Shown piece after piece: positions 1 to 11,589 of a DNA stretch of 64,000 nt. The position numbers and the translations under genes were made by a program. How positions within the stretch are numbered: position 1 is the stretch's first letter; every line of letters starts with the position of its first letter. The DNA lies in assembly GCF_018294505.1 (NCBI RefSeq), contig NC_057814.1, positions 298,389,072 through 298,453,071 on the forward strand, written 5' to 3'. The notes beneath the pieces are model-generated. The model saw nothing but the letters and a program-made list of their open reading frames with translations. It had not been told where the DNA came from and did not search any database. The DNA comes from Triticum aestivum. Lineage: Eukaryota; Streptophyta; Magnoliopsida; Poales; Poaceae.

Positions 1-2392
1 AAGTGCCTCCTCGCCCAGCAGCACCTCCTCGCCCAGAAGCCTCACTCCTCCTCTCCCTACGGGGTGTGAGAGAACTAGGGTTGGGGGCTGCCAGAGTGGG
101 CGTAGGTGATGGGGAGCAAGGCGGCCATGGGGAGGAAGAGGAGAGCGCACGCGGTGGATGGCCCCGGCGTCGCCAGGAGGAGTGAGGGGCGGCGCAGAGC
201 AGATTGCCGGGCCGCCGCCTGTGGATGGGGATGTCGTGGCCACGAATGAGGGAAGAATGGGGAGGAAAGGAGAAATGAGGGGGCGGTGGGAGTTTGACTG
301 AGCTTTGAGTGAGTGTGGCGTTGTCCGAACAAAAATACACTGTACTGTATTAGATCATCTAAATACACATTATATTTCATAGGGCATGTCCGGTTCACTA
401 AGTTTGTGAAAATTTTGTTTTCATCACGACTTGTTTCAGTCATGATCATTTGATGATTCTAAAAGTTGTTTTATACAAATATCTATAAATTTGATTAAAA
501 ATGATTGAGTTTATTTAAGTTTTATATTTGTAATCATGCAGGTCATCTTGTGGTTTGTGGATGGTAAATTTTATGGAGTACTTCACTGGAGATATGTTGT
601 CTGACATTCCTACACAGGTATTTTTTACTGTGTATCATTATATTTATTCTATGTTGTATCACTATTTAACTCTTATTACTGTTTTAATAGGAACATATGA
701 CAGATTTTAGAACAAAACTAGCTGTCATTTTAGTGGACTCAGAATTGAATGATGATAATATAAGAAATCGAGACATGGAAGAGGACGATAACAACACAGA
801 TCCCACAGAATGTATGATTCTGGATAGACCCCCTGAGAATTTCAAAATATCAAATACATCAACAGAAGTTGAGCTCATCTCGCGGTCATTTATTCTTTCA
901 CCGTCTGTCAACCCAACAAACGATGATTTAATAGATGAACTTTGCTTGTTCATCAGTATGGTTGATGATGTCGCTCTACTAGAGTAAGCCATATTTTTTA
1001 TTTCATTTTCTATTCCAACAAATTACTCTGATGTCATTATAATTTACAGAATTTTGATTTTACAGGAGAGAATGGGTGAAAAGCTCTGATCCGTACCCTA
1101 TTAGCTTAAATTTGAGACAAATTAAAAACATATTAAGCAATGATGAATACATGGATATTCATTGCTTTAATATGGCTGTGCGAATACTAGCGCGCCACGA
1201 AGTCCAGCTTCTCAGAGACATTCCATCTCACTATATGGATCTGAACTTTTGTGTAAGTTACTATAATCACGTACTGCATTTTTTTTCTCATTGCACTAAT
1301 ATTTTCTCATTCGTACTTTAGTCCATGTTCCATTATGCACGAGACTCAAGTCATCGTGAACATATGGAAATTGTTACATTGAAACGGTTGTTCCATAGCT
1401 GGCTTGACAGTAATGACTATCATATCTCTCAATGTGATATGGTAAGATTTTTTTTCATTTGTAACAGTGCTTTACTTGGTCTTAATTAATATTCTATGTA
1501 TTTCTAAACTATTTCATCATTGCAGATTTTATTGCCTTGGTATATGTTTGGGTTATTTCTATTATTTGTCTTGGATCAAAATAGAAAAGTTGTCTCAGTT
1601 TTCGATCCGATACCAATACCTACTTTCGGAAAGAATGTACTTAAAACCGTGGCCGACAATCTAAACCTTGCGCTTGAAGTTGCAAACCCTACATTCAAGG
1701 ATGATATCTCTAAATGGGAATGCATAGTTCATGATGCTCCAACAAACTCACACTGGTATGATTCTTTTAAACGCATTACAATATTAGTTGATTCATTCAA
1801 CGCACATTATGTGTTTATTTCATATATGCAGTGCCTTGTCTGGTTATTTGGTTTTTAATTACATGCACTCATTGTGCGATGGAAAGCTATATTTTCCCAT
1901 ACCCCAGGTGACTATTTACACCATGCTTATTTGTATACACATTGCACATACAACTTGTTATAACAATGTTGTATAATGCCAATGTAGGATGGTTTTCAAC
2001 TGAGGAAGCAATTTTTGGTGCATATTTTAAAGTACGAAGAGAATGAAGCTCAAAACAATATCCCATACATTGAACGAAGCATCATTGATCGCATCTATAG
2101 ATGGACCTTCATTGCTTCAAAAGATGGACCTTCAAAACATGCTTAGTTGCGGTTTTTAGAATATGTTCTTGTAGCAATTATAATATAATTATTATGTGAC
2201 AGTGAATTTTATGTGAAGACATGTTTATGATATGTGTGTTGGATCACAAATATGTCGCACTTTTTGAAAAAACAATTTGAGTGACATGATAACATTTAGT
2301 AGCGATCTGAATTTTCTGTAAAAATCATTTTAGTATTATATCATGTAAACATATTTTGTTTGAGACGTGCGTTGCACGTGCATGCTTACTAG
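1..2392 (+). mobile_element. Helitron 3' part carrying captured gene fragments; 5' end outside the window
   Basis: The right end has the Helitron 3' signature: a hairpin with arms ACGTGC (2365-2370) and GCACGT (2374-2379) around a 3-nt loop, about ten bases before a terminal CTAG (2389-2392), followed by the host T at 2393 as expected for insertion between A and T. No 5' TCTCTACTA-type start is visible, so the element begins upstream of the window. Bases 1-260 are GC-rich and unlike the AT-rich exon-intron series after 540, which suggests two captured fragments. Bases 260-541 hold nothing I recognise. A Helitron is inferred from the 3' terminus alone. Confidence 0.6.
542..2146 (+). CDS. Ulp1-like (peptidase C48-like) protease gene fragment, 5' part missing
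   Basis: Seven exons join in one open frame with GT-AG borders: 542-617, 691-983, 1066-1252, 1322-1441, 1526-1755, 1832-1907 and 1988-2146 (TAG). The first exon encodes SSCGLWMVNFMEYFTG, which matches the region around the catalytic cysteine of Ulp1-like proteins found in plant transposons. Exons 3-6 look like a second copy of the fold: AVRILARHEVQLLRDIP, then ILLPWYMFGLFLLFVLDQ, then a second cysteine in HCALSGYLVFNYMHS. The histidine normally found before the FVLDQ-like strand is not evident, so activity is doubtful. There is no start codon or upstream exon in the window, and the fragment lies inside a Helitron, so it is probably a captured, possibly transcribed piece of a gene that would act in removing SUMO-like tags. 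Confidence 0.6.
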
Positions 2393-4278
2393 TACTATAT
2401 GAGAGTGGGAGGTGGGCTAAATCCTAATAAAGTAGCACATGTTTATATCTTATTATTACTTGTGAACTATAATTAGCTATAGATGACATGACTATAGCCA
2501 TCTAGCTGTACTGTTAACCATGCTCTTAAAGCAAATTGACGCGTGAGACAAGTCCACGAGTTATGAGTTAATCCATGACGTCATGGATTAGTTCACCATC
2601 AGCCATAATTTATCAGGAGAGACCAGGTGAAACATCATAGAATAATTGACGACAAAGAGTGAAAGAGGGCATGTGCATATTTGCAGCACGTGACTGATGT
2701 GAACGAGATTTTCTTACATGGAGTTGACGGTGCAGCGAGAGAACAGAAAAATCACTACTCCTACTACTAAGTTGATGACATGGCAGCTTGGTCGTGTCAC
2801 TCCAGCCAATGAGCTGCCGATGGCTCGCGTCAGGATCAGGACATTTGCTTCTGCTGCTGTCACCACTCGATCGCTTAGCCACGACGCAGACTTATTAAAT
2901 TAAACCTCGTCAAAGGGAAGATGCATCCACTCTTAGCTTGTTTTAACCATCTCAACTACAAAATCTCAAGTCACTCGAATCACCAAGTTCACAGGGTAGG
3001 TAGGACTACGGATGCCAGCGGGCATCCCGCGTAGTCCCGCATAAATAGAGAATTAATTTAAATTGAATTAAACTGAGAGGGGCAATTATAATTAAGCTAA
3101 ACCTATTTTGCCTACGAAGCGGGGTGGATCGGGCGCGGCTCTGCATCCTTAAGTAAGAGCTCCCTAGTTTAAATGATAAATTTAGTTTTAGTGAGCCGTC
3201 TCATTTTGACTGGGTTATTCTTAGTCAACACGTCACCCATACCCGACCTACATGCTTTGTGCTGCCTACCCGCGTCGACGTGCTCCACCGGTCCACCTCC
3301 GCCTCTTGTCGCATGCTTCTACCCATGCACTCCGGCCGCCACCGTGAGGTCCCCGCCTCAACTCCCATCCTTGAATCCCACCATCCAGTGCCAGATGCTT
3401 CGCCTCAATGTTCCTTCTGCCGACTCCTTCATGCTTCGGGCACCCTGATTCTTCTCTCCGACTCCCTCATCTATCGTCGAACTGGAAGGCTCCTGAACCA
3501 AGCATTGACGCCAACCACCACCCAAAAAGCACCTTCCCGCCAACTTGCAGACGCTCCATCTGTCGCATATTCGTTCGCTTCTATTTTCTTAGATCAAGGG
3601 GGAGAGAGGGGTTGACCTTTGTTCGGATTTATTAGGACCCCTCTTAGTTTGAGTCAAAATTTAACCATAAATTTAACTTATAAATATGAACTATGTGTCA
3701 CAGAAGTTATACCGAATACATTTTATAATACAAATTTAATTTAATACTTGTATTTTTGTAGCATATACCTCATGTTTTGTTAGTTGTATATATGATAAAA
3801 ATTTGATCCAAAATACGAAGAGGCCTGATAACTAAAAAATTCATATTTTATCAAAAATAGTAACCGACGCATGTTCTCTGGGGAGCAACTGCCAGCGGAC
3901 GCTTAAACTGCCAGACAATCTTGATCGTGCACAGATTGGACGACTTTTTTCCGTTCGAAGTCAAAGAAATCCATGATAGTTTTGCAAAAAAGCCATCCAG
4001 TTTCCCCAAACACACTGAAACTGCCAGATGAACGTTCGCAAATGTCATATCTTGTGGCGAACGTTCGCCAGATAGGCCAACCCGATTTTATTTCTGGGAT
4101 TCTTTTTAGGGTTATTTCTGGGAATTTGGGATGTCCCGAAAACGCCCCTGTTCTTTCTTATAGCCCAAGCCATCCCTTCTTCCCGGAGAGAGACACCCCC
4201 CTCCAAAACTTTCCCCAATCCAATCTCCCAATCCAATCTTCCCTCTCCTCTCCTGGAACCCTAAGCCTCCTCAGGTAC
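2393..4278 (+). other. Intergenic region and 5' leader of the NAC gene
   Basis: No gene is supported here. Bases 3180-3620 have short overlapping open frames on both strands without recognisable domains. Bases 3640-3850 are AT-rich and resemble a decayed MITE, but no paired terminal repeats could be fixed. The stretch about 4170-4278 is pyrimidine-rich and fits a 5' untranslated leader for the NAC gene. No TATA box can be assigned with confidence. Confidence 0.4.
2569..2590. repeat. Perfect 22-bp palindrome centred on TGACGTCA
   Basis: The half-site TAATCCATGAC is followed directly by its exact reverse complement, with TGACGTCA at the centre. TGACGTCA is the classical CRE/TGA-type bZIP site. 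It lies 1.7 kb upstream of the NAC gene start and 0.18 kb after the Helitron end. A regulatory role is an inference only. Confidence 0.6.
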
Positions 4279-7200
4279 ATGACCCACCCTTCCTCGTCCT
4301 CCTCCTCCGCCCCGGCGGCCGCGCCGGATGACCCGACCTCCCTTGCCCCGGGCTTCCGCTTCCACCCAACAGACGAGGAGCTCGTCTCCTACTACCTCAA
4401 GCGCAAGGTGCTCGGTCGCCCGCTCAAGGTCGACGCCATCGCTGAGGTAGACCTCTACAAGGTCGAGCCATGGGACCTCCCGGCAAGGTCGCGCCTCCGC
4501 AGCCGCGATTCCCAGTGGTACTTCTTCAGCCGCCTCGACCGCAAGCACGCCAACCGCGCGCGCACCAACCGCGCCACTGCAGGAGGCTACTGGAAGACCA
4601 CCGGCAAGGACAGGGAGGTCCGCCATGGAGCTAGGGTTGTCGGGATGAAGAAGACGCTCGTCTTCCACGCTGGCCGCGCGCCCAAGGGCGAGCGCACCAA
4701 CTGGGTCATGCACGAGTATCGCCTTGAGGGCGATGGCGCAGCCGGGATCCCACAGGTATTGCCACTTCGGACACCGGCGATGGACTTGTGGATTAAGTAG
4801 ATATTATACTTCTATCGATTTTTTTTCATACCTGACCCCATTGGGCATTGTGCTATGACTGTACCACGTCTTTTGCTACTGCGAGTCACGGGCAAAATTT
4901 TCAATCGCTAGGGTGGCAATGTTCTGTTTTAGTTGCTAATGACGCTTGAATGCAATACAGCGATGCTGATTTTCAAACCATTGTGCGCAGGATTCATTTG
5001 TAGTGTGCCGAATCTTCCAGAAGGCTGGGCCTGGTCCTCAAAACGGGGCACAGTATGGAGCTCCCTTCGTCGAGGAGGAGTGGGAGGCGGATGAGGATGA
5101 TGATTTTGGTCCTATGCCAGTGCAGAGGGACGTTTTTGGTGAGCATGAGGCTCCTGGTGCTATGGAGAAAGGATATCTTCAGATGAATGATCTCATTCAG
5201 GTATACCTACAACTTGCATGATTTTCTACTCACTGCTTGTTTTAGTAAAAGAAGCATCTAGTTGGGTATAAAATGCTATACTGCATAAAAGTCAGTTTAT
5301 GTTGCATGCTTGCAGTTTGAGTTATACATAGATCAGCTTGAGTTGGCACTGAATTTGTTAGCCTTCTGAATCTGAAGATAATAACACATGTAGTTCTATT
5401 TCCTCGCACTAGTCCATATGTACAGTCAGGAGGGGTAGCGTACCAGCTGTGTTCTTGTGTGTGTGTCGGCGCTCTCTGGGAGACAATGCCGAACACCTCG
5501 TCTTCTAGGTCTAGCACATGGGATGCGCCCTACGGGCCTTAGATATATGGGCAGGGCCCATACCGGTTCAACACTCCGCCTCAAGATGGGTGGTAGTAGA
5601 TAGCTATCAACCCCATCTTGTCACATCCCAAGTTACAGTCCTTGTTCCCAGCCCCCGTGTTACCCAGAGCTGACATGAGTAAGGCCGATGATCCCAGCAT
5701 CAAGTTTTCCCTTAATGAAGAAGCGATCAATTTCCACATGTTTTGTTCTATCATGTTGAATTGGGTCATTGGCAATGCTTATAGCTGACTGATTGTAACA
5801 CCACACTCTCAAGAGGGCCTTCCTCAGAAGTTTCAACTCGCTCAGTAGATTCTCCACCCGGAGCATCTCACTCAACCCTTGAGATAATGCTCTTTACTTA
5901 GCTTCTGCTGTTGATCTAGACACAACTCTGTTTGTTTCTTGCTTCTCCATGTCACCAAATTTCCTCCCACAAACACACAATAGCCTGAAGTTGATCTTCT
6001 ATCATCTTGACAACTTGCCCGATTAAAATCACTCTAGCCATCCACCTCAAGATGTCCACTCGCAAACCACAACCCTTCCTCCTCTACGTTGATGTCCGTG
6101 AGCGACAACTCGATCTTCTGGACAACTCCCTGTCGAGGAACGATGCCCCTGGAGTTCGAGCCCGCGAGGAACTGAGTGAGCTGCTCGACAGCCTCAGCAA
6201 GTCCTTATGGTTCACCCATCTTTCCGACCAACTACACCCCCTGGCCACACACAGCAGCAGCAGCAGTAGTCCCGGCAACACCCTCAGTACTGCCTCCTCT
6301 TCCCTTTCCAGTCAGCCGCAACAAGCAACACGACCTGTCTCTCCTGCCTCTCCAGTCAGCCGCAGCAGCAAGCACCTCTGCTCCCATGTCCACACACCAG
6401 CAGCCCCAGCAAGCATGCACACACATCTTCCTACCACGCAGGCAACAGCAGGAGTACAGCAGCAAGCAACAACACCGTCAGCACCTGCACCCAGCAGCAG
6501 CAGCAGCACAGCCAACCTCCTCTAAATCTGCCGTTCCTCCTCTGCTGCCTTCTTGCCGCGCACAGCCTCACCTCCTCCTCTTCCTTCCCCGGGCCGAATG
6601 CAGCTGCTTCTCCGCCTCGCACGCGCGCGCACAGCAGCCTCTTCTCCGGCTCACAGGACTGCCGCTGATCCGTGCTGGACCCCGCAGCCTCGCCGTCTGT
6701 CAGGTCCCGCTGAACCTGGCGTCTGATACCATGTAGAATCAGGAGGGGTAGCGTACCAGCTCGTGTTCGTATGTGTGTGTGGCGGCGCTCTCTGGGAGAC
6801 AACACCCAGCTCCTCCTCTTCTAGGTCTAGCACATAAACTGGGCCCTATGGGCCTAAGATAGATGGGCAGGGTCCATACTGGTTCAACACCATATATGCC
6901 CTTGTCTTAGTTTAACTGATTAGCATATGAATTTTTTATCAGGTTACGACACCTTTTCTTATATTGCCCCTATATGTACAATATTTTGATAAGTCTTACA
7001 TATAAATACTATACAGTTACCCTAGCATGTAACAACAGGAAGACTGTCATACACTTTCCATATCGAAAAATATGTCCTGCAACATATACATACCGCCGAT
7101 CCCATATACTACCTTATTGGGACAATATGTTCAACATTGTGATACTGTATTTGGTTGTATGCTGCTTGATAGTCAACAACCACCTCATTTTGGCGAATAT

Positions 7201-10200
7201 AATGTAGTAGCACATTTATCAGTGATTTTCCTTTTTTATGGACTTCTTGAAGCTGTACTTTGTGCCAGGACCATGTTCGTTAACTATACACCAGTTATTA
7301 GAATAATTGCGAAAAGACAGCTCCCTTGCCATTAGCAACAAACAACAAACAAAGCCTTTAGTCCCAAACAAGTTGGGGTAGGCTAGAGGTGAAACCCATA
7401 AGATCTCGCAACCAACTCATGGCTCTGGCACATGGATAACAAGCTTCCACGCACCCCTGTCCATAGCTAGTTCTTTGGTGATACTCCAATCCTTCAGGTC
7501 TCTCTTAACGGACTCCTCCCATGTCAAATTCGGTCTACCCTGACCTCTCTTGACATTCTCCGCATGCTTTAGCATTGGAATTTTTTTGGGTGCCTTCGCA
7601 TTATCCATGGTCAAAGGGAGATGTTGATCGCTTTTCATTGCCAGAGTTAGATTTTTTTCCACAATCCTGGCAGTTGGTATGCTCACAAAATTTGCTATCA
7701 CATAGTTGGTTCCATCTTTTACTTGAAGTGAAAAAAAGTGGTTTGTGAATGAAATAATGAATATTTGTATTTTCCCCATAAATCTGTAGAATGATGATTG
7801 ATGGCACATAGTTTCATTCTAATCTGTTGTTGGTTTGTTTGTCGAGGAAAAAGGTTCATAATATTACTGAGCATGTTTTGTGTCACGTTGGATCTAAGTT
7901 ATTGTATCTTTCTCTGCACAGGGATGCTCCACTTCTTTCAGCATTGGGATTTAGCTTGTTTTACTTTGCATTAACGAATTCTATGTCATGCTGTCCAGCA
8001 AGACTGCTGACATGCATTGGCTTTTTGACATACATCTTTGTATTTCTATCAGGGTTAACTAGCAAGTATATGAGATAATGACACACAAGAGTCATGATGT
8101 CATAGTATTCACTATTCAGGTCTATGAGCACTAAAAAGGTTGTAATTCTGTGTTGTCTTTTTTGTCTTTAATAACTTTATAAATGCCAACGCCATCTTTT
8201 GACTTTTCGGATTGTCAGCGCCGCCATAAACTCTATAACCTGTAAAAGATCAGACGAGACTGAACTTCACAAGGTCTGCGTGTCATAGATGATCAAACAT
8301 ACTCCCTCTGTTCGTAAATATAAGTCTTTAGAGATTCCAATATGGACTAGATACGGATGTATATAGACACAGTTTAGAGTGTAGATTCACTCATTTTGCT
8401 CCGTATGTAGTCCATATTGAGATCTCTAAAAAGACTTATATTTAGGAACGAAGGGAATATATATGTATTCTAAGCTATAATCCTGTTGAACATAATAATT
8501 CTTTAGCATACTATTTATCCATACAGGACTATTTTTTACTTTATTCGCATGCGATTATGCTTTATGGGTAATTTCTTTGTTTTTCTCTATCATTTCTTTA
8601 CCTAATATGCCAGTTTTTCTAACACACTTTTCCCCTCAAATTCAGGACTTGGCTGGTCAAAATGAGAATGGCAGTGTTGTTTTGCCAGTTTCTGACACTT
8701 CAAACACCAGCAGCCATTCTGAAGACGTAGAAGGAAATTCAGGGGACATTTTGAATGACCCAAGTCTTGGTTCTAATTTTCTTCAGTATATTCATCCTGG
8801 AGAACAAAATAGCCCAATGCTTAATGAAAATATGTTATCTAATGCCAATGTTGGAGATTTTCTTAATAGTTCTAGCCCCAATGATGAATTCCTAGAGCTG
8901 AAGGATTTGGAGTTACCTCTAGGCAATGATTCCACTATCTGGCCTTCTGATGGTTGGGCCTGGAAAACAGCTTTCCCCTTGGATGCTGTAAACGGGGCCA
9001 ACAATGAGGTTCCTCTGATCACTGGTGATCAGCCTTTCCAGCCAGATGAGTTGGCCCAGTTGTTGCAGACACTACAAGATGACTCCTCCCAGTTGGGCTC
9101 AACTATGACCGATCTCCCACACTCTTCTATTACAAATTCAGTCAAGCCAGAAGATGATTCTCTTATGTATTTTGATGCGCCCTTTGATAACTCAATGTTC
9201 AGTGATGGATTTAGACAGACGAATGGATTTCTTGGCTCCCCAGCAACCATTCTATCTGGTATCGAGACACTGGATGATGGTATTCCATACTATGATGCAA
9301 TGGACGATAACTTATTTAATGATATGATGTGCTCTGTACAGCAGTCGGCTGGGAGCAGCTCCCATGTCTTTAATGGGCCAGTTCTTACTCAAGAGGTATG
9401 CTACCAGTTACATGTAGTAAGAGATGAACTCACTGCACTTTGTGCAGATCATTGATGTACTCACACAAATTTTGTACTTTTACAGGTCAACAATCCCAAC
9501 TATACATATAGTCCAACTCAAAAGGTTGTAGAACCTAATTTTGTAGCTGGGGCCCCGTCGTCCGCTAGGTTATCTGAAGCTGGTGGCCAGTTAAATTGTG
9601 TTGTTTTACCAGGTATGTTATTATGGAAAAGAACAGGCCAGCTATCCTTTGCTATATTTTGCTCTTTAGTACCTATTCAACTATTGATCCAGTATCTCTA
9701 TCTATGTCACCCTGAGGGACGTTTGCAGTTATATTTAGGGGGTGTTTGGTTCCAGGGACTTTTTTGTGTTGGGACTAAAAAAAGTCCCTAAAAGTCCCTA
9801 GCAAACCAAACAGGGAGGGACTTTTTGCTAAAAGTCCTTAGAAGCACCTCCTTGAGAGTCTTTTTCAAAAAGTCCTAGGGACTAGAAAAAGTCCTAGGAC
9901 TAGAGAACCAAACACCACCTTACTTGCCCTGATTAAGCAAGATCATTTTGTGCATCTTGCAAAGAAAAACAAGCTTTTTGGTTGTGCTTAATCAGGGCAA
10001 TGTTAACTTGGATGTTGTAGCTGTAAATGAAGATTACTGAAAAGTTTTGGTATTGTGTTGACAGATTCTCAGGCTAAGAATGGCTCCATGGGAAAGCGTT
10101 TTGTAAAGATGCTGGATTCAATCTCGGCTCCCCCTGCTTTTGCAGCAGAGTTCCCAGGCAAATCCTTGTCTGGTGTGCACCCTAACACCATCAGCGTGTC

Positions 10201-10441
10201 TACCGAAGTAATCAGCATAGGAAGCTTAACTGTTGCTTCTCGACAAGGCAAGTGGTCGTTCCAGAAGGATGAAGACATGGAGCTTCTCTTCTCCACAGGT
10301 TTCCAGCCTGATAACCGCATACACTGTGGTGGCTGCAACACAGTGACTGCGGTGCTGCGCGGCGGCTTCTGTCTCTTTTTCCTGTCAGCAATAATGCTCC
10401 TGGTGAGCTACGAGGTGGGCCTGTGCATCTACGGCAAGTAA
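4279..10441 (+). CDS. Membrane-tethered NAC transcription factor (NTL type)
   Basis: Five exons join in frame: 4279-4755, 4991-5200, 8646-9395, 9486-9612 and 10065-10441 (TAA), giving 646 aa. All introns are GT-AG. The NAC DNA-binding domain covers about residues 22-175 and is split by intron 1: [15 protein letters not shown] (subdomain A), [10 protein letters not shown] and [13 protein letters not shown] (C), [13 protein letters not shown] (D), and FVVCRIFQK (E). The middle is acidic and Ser/Asn-rich, as in an activation region. The C terminus ends with a hydrophobic segment (about 623-643, [13 protein letters not shown]), the membrane anchor of NTL proteins, which are stored at a membrane and released to the nucleus by proteolysis under stress. 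The frame is open upstream of 4279, but this ATG directly precedes the Ser/Ala-rich NAC leader and follows a UTR-like stretch. Introns 3 and 4 are loaded with transposons but all splice sites are intact. Similarity to the ANAC013/016/017 group is an impression, not a search result. Confidence 0.93.
5419..5573 (-). repeat. 3' LTR of the intronic copia derivative
   Basis: This 155-bp repeat pairs with 6732-6889. In element orientation it begins TGTTGAACC and ends with CA, next to the CCATA target duplication. It differs from its partner by scattered substitutions, so the insertion is not recent. Confidence 0.88.
5581..6060 (-). pseudogene. Copia RNase H remnant
   Basis: On the minus strand the translation shows the copia RNase H landmarks: [25 protein letters not shown], a degraded SxTAEAEY region, [20 protein letters not shown] and IDRFF. 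Frameshifts and stops interrupt it. It is the only coding trace in the intronic element and lies directly inside the 3' LTR, as expected for the end of a copia polyprotein. Confidence 0.8.
6732..6889 (-). repeat. 5' LTR of the intronic copia derivative
   Basis: This is the partner of 5419-5573, 158 bp long, adjoining the primer binding site at about 6722-6731. In element orientation it begins TGTTGAACC and ends TTCTACA. Confidence 0.88.
7336..7600 (-). mobile_element. 5'-truncated RTE-type LINE tail in NAC intron 3
   Basis: The minus strand encodes the last residues of an RTE-like LINE protein ([18 protein letters not shown], then [10 protein letters not shown], stop at 7417-7419), followed by a 3' tail that ends in a TTG/TTTG microsatellite at about 7336-7352. 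Plant RTE LINEs typically end in such short repeats. Only the 3' end is present, as usual for incomplete reverse transcription. The 5' break point near 7600 is approximate. Confidence 0.7.
8302..8458. mobile_element. Stowaway MITE in NAC intron 3
   Basis: The terminal inverted repeats begin CTCCCTCTGTTCG and end CGAAGGGAA, with TA on each side as target duplication. The internal sequence (AAATATAAGTCTTT ... AAAGACTTATATTTA) folds back on itself. Two close relatives occur at 14617-14774 and 16592-16749. Confidence 0.88.
9738..9919. mobile_element. Tourist-like (PIF/Harbinger) MITE in NAC intron 4
   Basis: This 182-bp element has terminal inverted repeats GGGGGTGTTTGGTT and AACCAAACACCACC (one mismatch) and a TTA duplication on both sides (9735-9737, 9920-9922). 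The interior carries repeated AAAGTCC motifs in both orientations. A 3-bp TTA duplication is the PIF/Harbinger hallmark. Confidence 0.82.
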
Positions 10442-11589
10442 CCTGGCCTGCCCGCCTGGTATTGGGTATAAAAATATTATTATGACGTTAGGTAATTGTA
10501 TGTGTTGAGGCGAGAACCGGGGACCTCCTGATGGCCTAAATGTATGGCATTGCATGACATGACCTCGTGCGTCTGTTAAATTCGACAGCATTAGCGGTAC
10601 TGTTTTGCAGCCCGTGAGTTAGTGCTGTATCAATGAATTCCTCCAGTGATATTAGTATTTTAGAACTGCTTAATAATCAAGTGCATGGTGGTGTTGCAGT
10701 TATCCATGTTCGTTAGGTAGTTTCAGCGTAGAATGTTGTAAATACAAATACCAAGTTGGCAGCTGAATCCAAGCTCAGGATGCTTCAGCTCTACATGTGT
10801 TGTTATTTGTCAGGTTTGAACAGAATTCTAAACTATGGAGCAGGCGACACAACCCTCCCCTGCGAGAAACTGAAGCTTGACGCTTTTTTCCTCCCATCAG
10901 TTCATCGCTAAGGTCGATAGGGTTGGGCGGTCCAACCTTAGCGATGAGCTGATGCTCTTCGGGGCATCTCTTGCGGCTTTCTCTCGCATGCTCTCGGTGG
11001 CAAGGGTAGCCGTCATGGGCATTGCTGCCTGCCTTTAACATAGTGTTTTTAGCCTAAAAAAAGACCTACCATCTGTGCTGCTTCGCCTCGTTCATCTGGA
11101 AGAGCAGGGTGCCGTCCCTTTGCCTGGCTGCTTGTCCAGAGGAGGATCAACAGAAGGGGATGTTGTGCTGATTATCTCTCCCTCTGAGCGAAACGGCTGG
11201 CCATCTTGTGTTCGGCTGCAATTTTGCTGCTGCATTCTGGATCTTGTTGGCACTCCGTCAATTTTGCCCATTTCCGTTTCTTTGGATGATATGATGGGTC
11301 AATCATTTGCTTCATTAGTTCCAACAGTGCCAGCTGCGGCATTTGCTATTGGATTAGCCATTTTCGTTATTACTTTTCGAGTCCGAGAGACTATTGCTGT
11401 CGAATCTATAAATTGCATTCAAGGTTAAACAGAACTACAGGAGAGTTACCAAATACAAAGTTCTGTTCTCCTTTCGTTTTCTTCTTTCTTTTCTTTTTGC
11501 CTAGGCGATCATAGCGTCCTCTCAATATTTCTCTGTTTCTCTGCTGTAAGTAAACCTCAGTGTAACACTCTGCTCCATGTACTCATTGA
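10442..11589 (+). other. NAC 3' untranslated region and intergenic stretch
   Basis: Bases 10442 to about 10760 follow the NAC stop codon and fit a 3' untranslated region; a poly(A) signal cannot be fixed. From 10770 to 11589 there are short open frames on both strands (for example 11075-11428) with no recognisable domain. A hairpin at 10902-10947 is listed separately. A pyrimidine-rich run lies at 11465-11500. Confidence 0.4.
10902..10947. repeat. Hairpin with 13-bp perfect arms
   Basis: The arm TCATCGCTAAGGT (10902-10914) is repeated as an exact reverse complement at 10935-10947, leaving a 20-nt loop. The loop carries a GGTTGG that can pair with CCAACC overlapping the right arm, so two foldings compete. 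The role is unknown. Confidence 0.6.

Larger units (their letters stand above)
5419..6889 (-). mobile_element. Copia deletion derivative (short-LTR element) in NAC intron 3
   Basis: Two direct repeats of about 155 bp (5419-5573 and 6732-6889) start TG and end CA on the minus strand and are flanked by an identical 5-bp duplication, CCATA (5414-5418 and 6890-6894). Next to the right repeat, the minus strand reads TGGTATCAGA (about 6722-6731), a methionine-tRNA primer binding site. A purine-rich stretch (GAGGCGGAG) precedes the other LTR. The 1471-bp element keeps only the RNase H end of pol and a leader; protease, integrase and most of reverse transcriptase are missing. It is antisense to the NAC gene and would need trans-acting enzymes. 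Confidence 0.9.

Noticed and set aside
3640..3850. AT-rich stretch resembling a decayed Stowaway-like element
   Set aside because: No matching terminal repeats or TA duplication could be found.
6007..6736. Plus-strand open frames of 172 and 186 codons in NAC intron 3
   Set aside because: They lie antisense within the copia derivative, are Ser/Gln/Pro-rich from CAG/CAC repeats, and have no domain.
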